Shown here: one piece after another, positions 11,576-21,544 of the stretch
Layout: every line of letters begins with the position of its first letter
How positions within the stretch are numbered: the stretch's first letter is position 1
NCBI GenBank assembly: GCA_023525975.1
Contig: CM042029.1
Location: 68,791,429-68,855,428 of the forward strand
Source: Smallanthus sonchifolius
Taxonomy: Eukaryota > Streptophyta > Magnoliopsida > Asterales > Asteraceae
Reading direction: 5' to 3'
Length of the DNA stretch: 64,000 bases
The notes under the pieces: generated by a model
Told to the model about the DNA's origin: nothing
Seen by the model: the letters and a program-made list of their open reading frames with translations, nothing else
Database searches by the model: none
Made by a program: the position numbers and the translations under genes

Positions 11576-12629
11576 TTATGTGCCTCGCATGTGTTGCACA
11601 TCACTATATTCCTCTTCATCTTTTATCACCCAGGATTCACCCACCTCATATGCTCGCCTCATGAACTCTGGAAGTTTCTTTGATCTTGCTGATGATCCTG
11701 AATTTGTGTTGTGATGATTACTTGCACTCCTTTCCTGCTGGTGGCTTTCCTCTTTGTAGTCTATCATCCCCAAACTTGGGGTTACTACATCTACCCTTTC
11801 CTTCATCTCTCTATGCAATTCAGACCTGTCAACATTCACAACATTCTCATTTGTGCCTCCCTCATCCAGATTGGACCGAGGTGGGCACTTGTTAGTTTTA
11901 CCTGCTTTTGAACATTTAACCTTAGACAAAAAAGTAAACGAGTTTGTAATCATATCTAGGTTAAGCTCACGATTACTAAACGTCATGCTCACTGTGTTGC
12001 TACGACAGTTGATCTGAGCATTTGCAGTCGCCAAGAATGGTCTTCCTAGCAAAACTCTTGATTGCTCTTTCTTCTGACTAGGTGCATAATCAAGTACCAA
12101 GAAGTCTTCGGGGTAATAGAAATCCCCAACCTTTACAACTACTCCCCTCAACATCCCCCGTGAACGTTTTCGTGTCAAATCAGCTAACACCACAGTAGTG
12201 TCAACTTGCTGGAGAGGGCCTAGATCTGACTAATCATATATGCTTCCTAGAAGGATGCTGAGAGCTACTCCATAATCTAAAAGTGCTTGACTCACTTTGT
12301 TCCCGCAACTTCAATCGGGATAAAAGGTGCTCCTCGCTCACTTTCTTCTTCCGAGTCACCCTCTTCACTGTCTTGGAAAATATTGACCGCACCGACATAT
12401 GTGTTACTTGAACTTGACCCTTGATGTTGCGGGTTGGTCTGAGTATTGCTTGGTAGTTTGCCGGTCTCTTCTAGTCAAATATTCAACCAATTGACCCACT
12501 TGCTTCAATAGGGCATTCACTGTCTTACCCCGAACCTCATTATCCTTTTTTAACTCTTTGATAGCATCCATGAGGGCATTAAATTGGGCACCCCCTTGAT
12601 TACCACTCTGTTGATCTTGTGGTTGGTGA
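11576..12629 (-). pseudogene. TR-GAG gag C-terminus and retropepsin
   Basis: Minus strand from 12629: QDQQSGNQGGAQFNALM.AIKELKKDNE and LLKQVGQLVEYLTRR, typical of the Athila gag tail, then a frame change into SNTYVGAVN. The protease follows: ALLDYGVALSILLGS (family ALLD-x-GAS; the catalytic D is present, Gly follows Tyr) and VVVKVGDFYYPEDFLVLDY, then LLGRPFLATANAQI. The open part is 11576-12193. The C-terminal extension (about 110 residues, S/E/H-rich) ends at a stop, and no RT follows. There are two stops and one frameshift before 12193. Confidence 0.78.
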
Positions 12630-13037
12630 TGTAGGGTTTAATAATCCAGGTTTATATCTCGTTGTGCGTGCGTTTTAGTTATTTTGAGTTGTATATTTGT
12701 TCGGTTTTATGCATGTTTGTGGTTATGCCTACCTCCCAAGTTTTATGTGCTAAATGAGCGGATAACGGAAGCGAAGCAGTGAGACGCGAAGCACGAGAGT
12801 TCTAAAAGTCAAAAAAGTCAAAATTATGAGATTTCAAGACCTTGGGAAGAACTTTCGCGGTACGCGAAGAAGTCTAGAGGCGCGCCCGATTAGTTTGTCC
12901 CTTGCGGTACGCGAGGGACTTGTCCAAGATCTTCGTGGTACGTGAGGGGGTTGTTTTACAGAAAAGTTAACCTAAATCAGGTTTTCACCATGTGAAGCCC
13001 CCATTCCCGATTACTCTCGATTCCAGCCGTTGAGTGT
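12630..13037 (+). repeat. Athila-type LTR or leader fragment (plus strand)
   Basis: Starts TGTAGGGTTTAATAATCC exactly where the minus-strand gag stops. It contains TTCGCG-GTA-CGCGAA (12854-12868) and CCCTTGCG-GTA-CGCGAGGG (about 12898-12916), the same palindrome style as the TR-GAG LTR. It runs without a PBS directly into integrase coding sequence at about 13038, so the LTR end, gag and most of pol are deleted. Confidence 0.55.
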
Positions 13038-13932
13038 TTAATGTCTATTTCATCTTCTGATCCTTGGTATGCAGGTATTGCTAACTATTTAGTTACAGGT
13101 ACTATCCCTGAAGACTGGAACAAGAAGAAGAAGAACAAATTCCTGACAAAGGTCAACCAGTACATATGGGATGAACCGGATTTGTTCAAGGTGGGAGCGG
13201 ACCAATTCATCAGGCATTACATTCCTGAATCAGAGATCCCAGCAGTGTTGGAGCTTGCACACGCGTCTGCGTGTGGTGGCCATTTTAGTGGCCAGAAAAC
13301 AGGGCATAGGATCTTATCTTGCGGGTTATTTTGGCCCACTATCTTTAAGAATGCCTTTGAATTTGCTAGAACATGTACAAATTGCCAAAATATGGGTAGT
13401 ATCACAAAGAGGAATGAGATGCCCATGCAACCAATCCTCGTTGTTGATATTTTTGATGTTTAGGGGATTAATTTCATGGGCCCATTCCCAAATTCTTTTG
13501 GAAATTTGTACATCTTGGTGGCCGTTAACTATGTGTCAAAATGGGTCGAAGCAATTGCCACCAATACCAACGACCATAGTGTGGTTTTCAAGTTTATGCA
13601 GTCTAACATTTTTTCTAGATTTGGGCTCCCCCATGTGATCATAAGTGATGGGGGATCTCATTTTAAGAATTTTCATTTTGGCAAACTTTTGAAACGCTAT
13701 GGTGTAGACCACCAGATTGCCACACCTTACCATCCACAAACAAGTGGACAAGTGGAAGTGTTCAATAGACAATTCAAAGAAATTTTGCAGAAAACAGTAC
13801 GGTCTGACCGTAATGTATGGTCAAACAAACTAAATGATGCCTTGTGGACATACCGTACTGCTTACAAAACACATATTGGCACTACTCCCTACCGATTGGT
13901 CTATGGGAAGAGATGTCACTTACCTGTTGAAG
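13038..13932 (+). pseudogene. Athila integrase fragment
   Basis: About 300 residues in one frame with a single TAG at 13461-13463, replacing an expected Trp. The zinc-binding part has HFSGQKTGHRIL and CTNCQNMG. The catalytic core has the Athila signature MGPFPNSFGNLYILVAV (the usual catalytic Asp is replaced: GINFMGP and VAVNY read Asn), ISDGGSHF and GQVEVFNRQFKEIL (D and E present). The C-terminal part ALWTYRTAYKTHIGTTPYRLVYGK is cut off at about 13932, where the SIRE element begins on the other strand. It would have catalysed insertion of element cDNA; non-functional. Confidence 0.85.
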
Positions 13933-15927
13933 CATCACCTCCACCTTCACTCTGAGTGGACTCCCCCTCAGCCATAGGCACGACAGTAATGGGAACAATC
14001 GCCAAAGCCGATGATTGCTGCTCACTTTGACTCGTTCCGGCTTCAGGATCCTTGTCCTGATCATCTCCCTTAGTTAGGTCAACTAAGTGACAAGCCTCTT
14101 CACTGCTAGGCTTGATTGGTTGCTTCTCCAACAACTCTTTCAATTTCTCCCCCTGGGCAGCAAGCGTCTTGGCCATATCACAAACCAGTTTCACCATAGT
14201 GTCATGCTCTAAATGCTGCTTGTCATCAGCCGCCTGATGTTTCTTTAGCGCGGCTACCTCATCAATCAGAGAGTTAATCTGCCCCTTTTGTTTGTCAGAT
14301 TCTTCTCTCGATTTCCATAGCATTTCAAGAAGTCCAGTGACTTGAGTCTCTAGGGTAGTGATCCGGGTATCACGAGGATCAGGTCCCCTAGAAGACGATG
14401 TTTCGGCTTGATTAGTCAGGAAGGAAAAGAATTCTCCAAAATCGAACCGGTAGTTGAAGTCAAAGTCATGAAAGAGTTCACTAATGTGTTGGAGGGTGGT
14501 TGTAGGGATTGAGGTAGGGATGGTGGTTGGGGTGATGGTGATAGACTCAATGAGAATAGGAGTCGTCACCGCCAAATGGACAGACTGTACAGGGAGGGTC
14601 ACTATCACAGGAACCTCCTATGTGATAGCAGTAGTAGCCACAATAGGTGTTACCAGTGGCCTCCTCCTCTGTCGCCTATAAAGCGGTTGTGAAGGGGAAG
14701 TAGAAGTCGATTCACTACTCGCAGCTATCACTGTTACTTGTCTCTAAGCACTTACTTCTACCTCATGAAGAATAGGTTGGTGTTGCCTATCCCCTCGACG
14801 CTTGTTGATACTTTCTCTTCTGCGTCTGTGTATAGCAGCATCCGAATCAGAATCGGGCTCATACTCACTGCTACTCTCTTGTCTCTTTCTCTTAGAAGAT
14901 GACTCGGGAAGGGTCACCTTTGTCAATCTCCTTGGGTGTGGTGGTGATGGTGCATCATCAGAATCAGACGAATCTGACTCGGTCACCTCTGAGTCGTATT
15001 CTTCAGCACCCCAAATCCTTGTTCTTTGTCTCCTCCTTCTTCAGACACTTCATCCTCACTTTCAACTTCCTCCTCTCCCTGTTGTTCATCACTGTGTTCA
15101 CTGTGTTCAGGCTCAGACTTGGCACTATACCATCTCCAATTTGCTGGTGTCACATACGCTTCATTGATTAGGTGGCCAAAGAGTGGAGTATGCTCAGGGG
15201 TAGGTTCTACACTACCTGGCGTTAAGAACTCTGAGAAAACTCTCTTGGCCACCCGCTTAACTTGCAGCCTCTCCCTAATAGCAGGTAGATTAGGCAACGC
15301 ATCATTTATCAAGAGTTGCACAAATCTGGGGTATAAGAAGAACCTAAACCTCTCCGCTGGGTCAATCTGATCAGTGATATCCTTGTAGACGTATCGAGAG
15401 AAGTTAAAGCCCCTATTCAGAGACAGTCCAACCGTAGCGGCTGCTAGATCATGACCCATGACATCCTTCCCCGCCTTCCTTGAAGATATGCACACGATCA
15501 TAATGTAGGCAAAGTACCTCCACTGATCTAGCACACACATCTTATTGTAAGATGAATAATCTCGCACACCGACGTATCCCATACGTTGTCTCCAACACCC
15601 ATCAACAAACTAATCAGGATAGGAAATTGGGTCGGTTGCAAGATCCCGGAACTGTAAAACCCTCTTGATAGTGTCCTCAGAAATGGCAATGTCATGATCT
15701 GCCACAGTAGCCCGAATGACACTGGGGGTTACTGTGCGGTCATGTTCTTTCGTATCCCAGAACTGCTCCAAGTATGGTCTTGATACGACAGGGTCTGCTG
15801 AAATAGTGTAGCTTATCTTTGAGCGGTTTAAGAAATCTATGATCTCACGGTACTCAAGTGCAGCACCCTTCCATTCCGGTTCAGTAAGTGCCAGCAGATT
15901 GAACTCACTTGTAAATGCACGAGCCAT
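13916..15927 (-). pseudogene. Third ORF of the SIRE element (env-position ORF), broken
   Basis: Lies downstream of pol, where SIRE elements carry their env-like ORF. I place the start at the ATG 15927-15925 (MARAFTSEFNLLALTEPEWKG), not the ATG 36 nt upstream, because a splice-acceptor-like tract ends at 15930. The N-terminal third is a globular-looking domain (ALEYREIIDFLNRSKISYT, RQRMGYVGVRD, FRFFLYPRFVQLLIN), then an E/S-rich acidic linker, an RKR-rich stretch and a predicted coiled coil near 14180-14390 (ITTLETQVTGLLEML, INSLIDEVAALKKH). Stops at 15610, 14744 and about 14623, one frameshift near 15000; the end at 13916 lies across the junction with Athila. I see no convincing membrane segment. 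I recall related hypothetical proteins in Asteraceae; the function is unknown. Confidence 0.65.
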
Positions 15928-15929
15928 CA

Positions 15930-15946
15930 CTGCAAAAACAAACAGT
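15930..15946 (-). promoter_or_regulatory. Candidate 3' splice acceptor before the third ORF
   Basis: The minus strand reads TGTTTGTTTTTGCAG followed two bases later by ATGGCTCG. A pyrimidine-rich tract plus CAG directly before a start codon fits expression of a downstream ORF from a spliced RNA. No donor was identified. Confidence 0.4.
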
Positions 15947-16069
15947 AAACACAATAAGAACAAGAAGACTCATTGGAATTGAATACACATGACCACGTAT
16001 AGCACATTCACAATGAAGCAAAATTCAGACTTAGAAAATTTTCAAGTTTTGCCTTCCTGCGCAGTTGTC

Positions 16070-16150
16070 AAGTACGCAGGGTTTATGCCTTGCGTACTTA
16101 GCAAGTACGCATGACTTATGTCTTGCATACTTGTTAAGTACGCAGGCTTA
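16070..16150. repeat. SIRE palindrome cluster 1
   Basis: Includes a perfect hairpin at 16091-16111 (stem TGCGTACTT, loop AGC) and a related imperfect unit at about 16121-16145. Single arms flank it. Confidence 0.75.
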
Positions 16151-16689
16151 ACACTTGGCCAACTTTCAAAATTTCCAAAATCTGCATATTGTGAAATTTG
16201 ATGATGATGTTGGTCACCAAGTACTCGAAAAACATGTTTGAGACTACTGGAACCAAAACCAACATCAATTTTGTGCTACATCCCAGTCATTTTGACCTAA
16301 GTGTCCCCAGGCGTGAACCTACGGTCACAAACTCGGTCAAAAACAAAATCAAAGGTCGAAATGGACGATTAAGTGATGATCAAGCTTCGAATGATGATTT
16401 TAAACATGTTTTAGGCCATAATGCGTTGCAAAAAAACCCAAAATTGTCAGAAATCAAGCTTCAAAAACCTAGTTTTTCAAAGTCACAAATCGGTCCATAA
16501 CATATGATTTAACGGATGAAATGGTCCTAGATTCTCACCAAATGTTAGTTAGATGATGTTGAAACTAAGATCGGGACGAAAAATCATTTAGGAACACACA
16601 AAATTTTGAGTGAATAATGATCAGGGAGTATGCAACAGTGTCTTAAGTTTGAAATGAGATGAACTCAGAAACAGCCTAAGTCCTGTATA

Positions 16690-16835
16690 TATACCCCGCG
16701 CATTTGGGTCTTGCGTACTTAACAAGTGCGCAAGGTTTAAGTCCTGCGTACTTGGCAAGTACGCAAGGTTTAAGTCCTGTGTACTTACAAGTACGCAAGG
16801 TTTAATTCCTACGCACTTGTTAAGTACGGAGAAAC
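16690..16835. repeat. SIRE palindrome cluster 2 (quasi-tandem)
   Basis: Four units spaced about 36-38 bp, each of the type GCGTACTT-n-AAGTACGC followed by AAGGTTTAAGTCCT-like linkers. They look like a degenerate tandem repeat whose unit is itself a hairpin. Confidence 0.75.
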
Positions 16836-18133
16836 CCTTGGGTTTCACAAATTTCAACTCAAATTATGAAGAAGTGAAAGTCAAATAACGAGCCGGATAG
16901 TCACATTCACACAAGAGCATTCAATAGTCAATTCACGAAGGTTAAACACAAATATTTTTGGTTTTTCTGATTGGAATTTGAACTATACACAAACTTAAAT
17001 TCTTTTTGATCTTTTCTGAATAACGATATACACATATATACACACAAGCTATTTTTTTTCAAAGACACGAGTAGAGGATCATATCAGGCTAAACTATACC
17101 AAAAATGATACAAGATAAACATCAAAGAATATGGGATCATGTCATGGATTATAATTTATTCATACGTAATAAGCACATAAACAAGTAATTCAAGTTGGCA
17201 ATATTATAAGATTTGAAACCATAAGCATCTTAGTATCACGTTCTTGTGTGTTAAGGTAATAGTTATAAATCTACAACATGTGCCCCACAGTTATGCTATG
17301 AATTTAACTTTGCACTAATCTTAAGGCATCTAAGATTTTCCCAATGATTTTCTAAATTTCCAGAATGAGGCTACATCAATTAGCACAGGAAAAATCAAAC
17401 AGAATCCATAAGGATTTTCAGGAATCATAAGATTCATAATCGAGTGATTCATTTGTCTTGGTTTCATGTGATTTCTTCAGTGAATATCGGTATGATGATT
17501 CAGGATAATGGATATGGTGTTTGAGGATTTAGGTAAGGGGATCCAACTTTTATCTAGATTTGATTTCAATGAATCAGGAGTGATTCAAGGGTGAATATAT
17601 GATCAACGGTTGATGTCAAGACATATCTTGATTCAATCTCTCATTGCATACTTGTGAGTATGGGCAGTGAGATGAACCGCATTAATTGTGCTAACGACCT
17701 AACCCGAAACTGGTCTCAGAAGAAAAACATTGCCAAAATCTAACATCCTATATCTGATAGTGATCTTTAGCATTCTTTTACGCACACATACTAGCAAACA
17801 TGGGTTCAAACACAATTGTAGTAATGATTTAATTTCCACACTACTAATGATTCAAAGATGCTTACTGCCTATTGACAATTCAAATTACTTATAAATAAGC
17901 AGATTAAAAACTCAACAATTTAAACAATCAAGTAAGCATGACGCAATCATTTCCCATATGTGCAGTTTAAGACGTTTAGATCATTTCTGATGTACTATCA
18001 TTTCCTCTTTTCTTAAGAAGACTTTAATTTTTTTCTGGTTTTCTTTGAAAATTAGAAGAACTATACAGAAACATTTAAAAGAAATAGAAAATTTAACTTC
18101 CATGAATTGAATTGATTTAAGAAAAGCAAGTTT

Positions 18134-20115
18134 TCACTCCAGATTGAACATTCCTATCATGTTGACAAGATGTTCAAAACGGGTTCGATCAAACGCCTTA
18201 GTGAAAAGGTCAGCAAAGTTGTCATCCGTGTGAACCTTTATAAGTTCAATGAGATGCTTTTCAGCACAATCACAGATAAAATGATGGCGAATTTCTGTAT
18301 GTTTAGTTTTAGAATGTTTCACTGGGTTGTTTGTGATGGACATGGTGGCATTGTTGTCAATGAAAAATGGAGTTCCAGTGAAGTTTAAAACGTAGTCACT
18401 CAATTGTTGCTGAATCCACAATATCTGAGAACAACCGCTCACTGCAGCAATGTACTCTGCTTCACATGTTGAGACAGAAACCGTTGACTGCTTCTTGCAC
18501 TGCCAGGAAACCAGCCTGTCTCCCAAGAATTGACATCCACCTGAAGTTGATTTTCTATCAAGGTTACAACCGCCATAGTCTGAATCAGTGTAGGCTTTGA
18601 GATCAAAAGACTGCTGCTTTGAGTACCAAAGACCCAATCGAGGTTTCCCTTTCAAGTATCTGAAGATTCTCTTGACAGCTATCATATGAGACTCCTTCGG
18701 TTGTGACTGAAACCTTGAGCATAAGCATACAGCAAACATTATGTCGGGCCTTGAAGCTGGGAGATACATGAGAGAACCGATCATCCCATGGTACAATGTA
18801 CAATCCGCATCCTTTCCATCTTTGTCTGGATGCAAACCGTGATTGACTGGGGTAGGTGTGCCATAAGTACTGCTATCATTCATCTTGTATTTTGACAAGA
18901 TGTCTTGCACATACTTAGTTTGATGTAGATAGATGACATCCTCTCTTTGACTGACTTGCAAACCTAGGAAGAATGACAATTCACCCATGTCGCTCATCTC
19001 AAACTTGGACTTCATCACCTGTTCGAATTCCCTACACATCTCTTCATTTGTAGACCTAAATATAATGTCGTCGACATACACTTGTACGAGTAGAATATCA
19101 CCTCTGCTTTCCGAATGAAGAGTGTCGAGTCAATCTATCCACGATCGAAACCATTGGACAGTAGATGTTTTGATTACGTCTCATACCATGCTCGAGGTGC
19201 TTGATGAAGACCATAAAGTGCTTTGTCGAGCTTATACACTTTATTGATATTATGCGGATCTTCAAAGCCGGGAGGTTGAGTGACATAGACCTCTTCATGA
19301 ACTTTTCCATACAGGAAAGCACTCTTCACATCAAGTTGATAGACCTTGAAGCCGACATAGGAGGCATAAGCCAGAAACAGTCGAATGGCCTCAAGTCTGG
19401 CAACTGGGGCATATACTTCAGTGTAATCCAGGCCCTCTTGTTGATAAAATCCTTGAACAACCAACATTGCTTTATTCTTCACTACGACATGACGGTCATC
19501 CGTTTTACACTTGAACACCCATCTGGTTCCAATTGGTTGTACGCCTCTTGGCAAGTCAACTAAATCCCACACATGCAACTTTTGGAATTGGGACAGTTCA
19601 TCTTGCATCGCCTCAATCCAGCAGTTGTCAGTGAGAGCCACCTTCACATTCTTCGGCTCCAACTGGGACATGAATGCAATATGCAAACATGTTTCCATGA
19701 TACCAATGTCAAGTATCTCAGCGTACAAACTAGTGTTCTCAGCAATGGTTCTATGATGAGTCTGAACACCGGCATGAGGATCACCAATAATGTTGTTAAT
19801 TGGATGATTTTTATGCACTTTCGTCTCTGGTACATGTGGTTCCTGGAGATTTGTATCTAGATTCGTGCTCAACTCCCCCATATCTTGTGATCCAAAAGAA
19901 GACGATTCAATATTGATTGGATCAGCTAGAGCTTCATTTCCTACACGAATGTTAGGATTAGCTGTAGCGTCATCTCCATCAACATGGACAACTTCAACGT
20001 CATCACTGTCATGAGTTCCAGATGCAGATGCAGCATTGGAATCGGGAGTTACAATGGGCACCGTGGCACGAGTTGAGAAGTTGGAGTCATCGCCGCCATT
20101 AAAGAAATTGTACAC
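18134..20115 (-). pseudogene. SIRE reverse transcriptase and RNase H
   Basis: RT N-part (20115-19174): WIEAMQDELSQFQKLHVWDLVDLP, GTRWVFKCK, YQLDVKSAFLYGKV, PRAWYE, then a TAA and, after about 50 bases, a TAG. A missing base near 19102 shifts the frame, and reading resumes at 19081 with the catalytic YVDDIIF. RNase H: TDSDYGG, CEAEYIAA, FIDNNATM and ADLFTKAFDRTRF, ending with the natural TGA at 18134. Upstream linker about 120 residues, acidic. It would copy element RNA into cDNA and remove the template. The break falls just before the active site. Confidence 0.87.
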
Positions 20116-21530
20116 ATTTGCGGCATCATCGGAAGATAGATCAGGAAGGTTGAAGACTTGAATAGCGCATCATAATCAAAACCCCAAGCTAGACCAGTTG
20201 GTTCTGGTGGAATGCTGTGTTTGCTGCAATCCACTTCGAACCATTCCTCGACAGTACGAGTTCCTATATTGTAGACTCTCTTGCATGGTGAGTTGGCAAC
20301 ATATCCTAAGAAGATGCCTTCCACTGATTTTGCATGAAACTTAGATTTTTGATCCTTGTATTGTAGCAATAAGGAACAAGGACTACCAAAAGGAACTAGG
20401 TAGTCAGGATTGGGAGGTCGATTGTTGATCAACTCATAACAAGTCTTGTTGTGCCTCTTAACAACCAGAACTCTGTTCAAGATGTGACAAGCTGTATTTA
20501 CTGCTTCTGCCCAGAAAGTTACAGGAAGCTTTGCATCTGACAGCATTGTCCTTGCAGTCTCGATCAAGGTTCTGTTCTTCCTTTCTACAACTCCGTTCTG
20601 CTGAGGTGTGTACGAGGCACTAAATTCGTGACGGATACCCTTCTTGAGACAGAAAAGCTCCATCAAATTATTCTTGAATTCAGTTCCGTTGTCACTCCTT
20701 ATTCTTCTAACCTTCAACTTACAAAGGGATTCTAAGCTCAGGATCAGGTATTGAACAATGTCAGCAGTCTCGTCCTTTGTACCTAAAAAATACACCCAGG
20801 AAAAACGCGAGAAGTCATCAGTTACAACTAAACAGTATGACTTACCTCCAATACTCCTGATACTTATGGGTCCAAACAGATCCATATGTAATAGCTCCAA
20901 ATAAGTATCGATGGAGTTTTGGAGCTTAGGCTTGTGAGACTTCCGTTGCTGTTTGCCCTTTTTACAAGGCATACAGTCATCTGCAACGGCAAATGTCAAC
21001 TTAGGAACCCCGGTTACCAAACCGTTTCGGACAAGATGATTCATTTTTCGATAAGAAATATGTCCGAGTTTCCTATGACACAAGATTGAGTCAACCTCTG
21101 TCGCTTTGGTAAGTAAACAAGTAGCAAATGATGAGGTGGTTGTTGCCATGCTCATATCGATATGATAGGTGTCGTTAGTTCTTGGTGCTTGCATCAGAAT
21201 CCAGTCTTCAGGAACTTCAAAACCAGGCTTGAGAATCAAGCATTCAGACTTATCAAACAAAATTGAGTACTCCTTGTCGCACATCTGGGAGAGACTCAAC
21301 AGGTTATGCTTCAGCTGCTCGCAGTAGTTGACGTTGTCGAAGCTTACACAACCATTCGAAACCACGCCTTGACACGTGATACTACAGCCTTTCTCTCCAG
21401 CAAAGGCCACCCAGCCGCCTCTGAATGGTTTAACATCTTGAAGCAGGGTCATGTTACCTGTCATGTGCCGGGAGCATCCACTATCTACGTACCAACGATT
21501 AGAGATAGTACCCTTCGGATGTCCCTGCAC
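20049..21530 (-). pseudogene. SIRE protease and integrase
   Basis: Protease active site WYVDSGCSRHMTG near the start of the open frame. GAG-pre-integrase: LCHRKLGHISYRKMNHL and CMPCKKGKQ (zinc HHCC). Integrase core: LLHMDLFGPISIRS, IRSDNGTEFKN, NGVVERKNRTLIETARTML, so D, D and E are present. The C-terminal part carries GIFLGYVANS. This 493-codon stretch is open. Frame changes separate it from gag (near 21540) and from RT (near 20130), so the polyprotein is broken although these domains look intact. Confidence 0.88.
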
Positions 21531-21544
21531 GAGTCACAAATGAG

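Larger units (their letters stand above)
15928..18133 (-). other. Spacer between SIRE pol and the third ORF
   Basis: Two kilobases without a credible ORF. It contains two palindrome clusters (16070-16150 and 16690-16835) and, at its third-ORF end, the minus-strand tract TGTTTGTTTTTGCAG just before the ORF's ATG. The rest is AT-rich and unremarkable. Confidence 0.55.

Noticed and set aside
14802..15370. Plus-strand ORFs rich in Ser/Leu
   Set aside because: Antisense of the acidic and Ser-rich part of the third ORF.
15928..15963. Hydrophobic start MFLLCLLFVFAV as a signal peptide of the SIRE third ORF
   Set aside because: It is translated from a pyrimidine-rich tract ending in CAG just before a better ATG; more likely a splice acceptor than coding sequence.
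16690..16835. A CRISPR-like array
   Set aside because: Plant DNA, four degenerate units, no uniform repeats with unique spacers; the units are palindromes of a retroelement.
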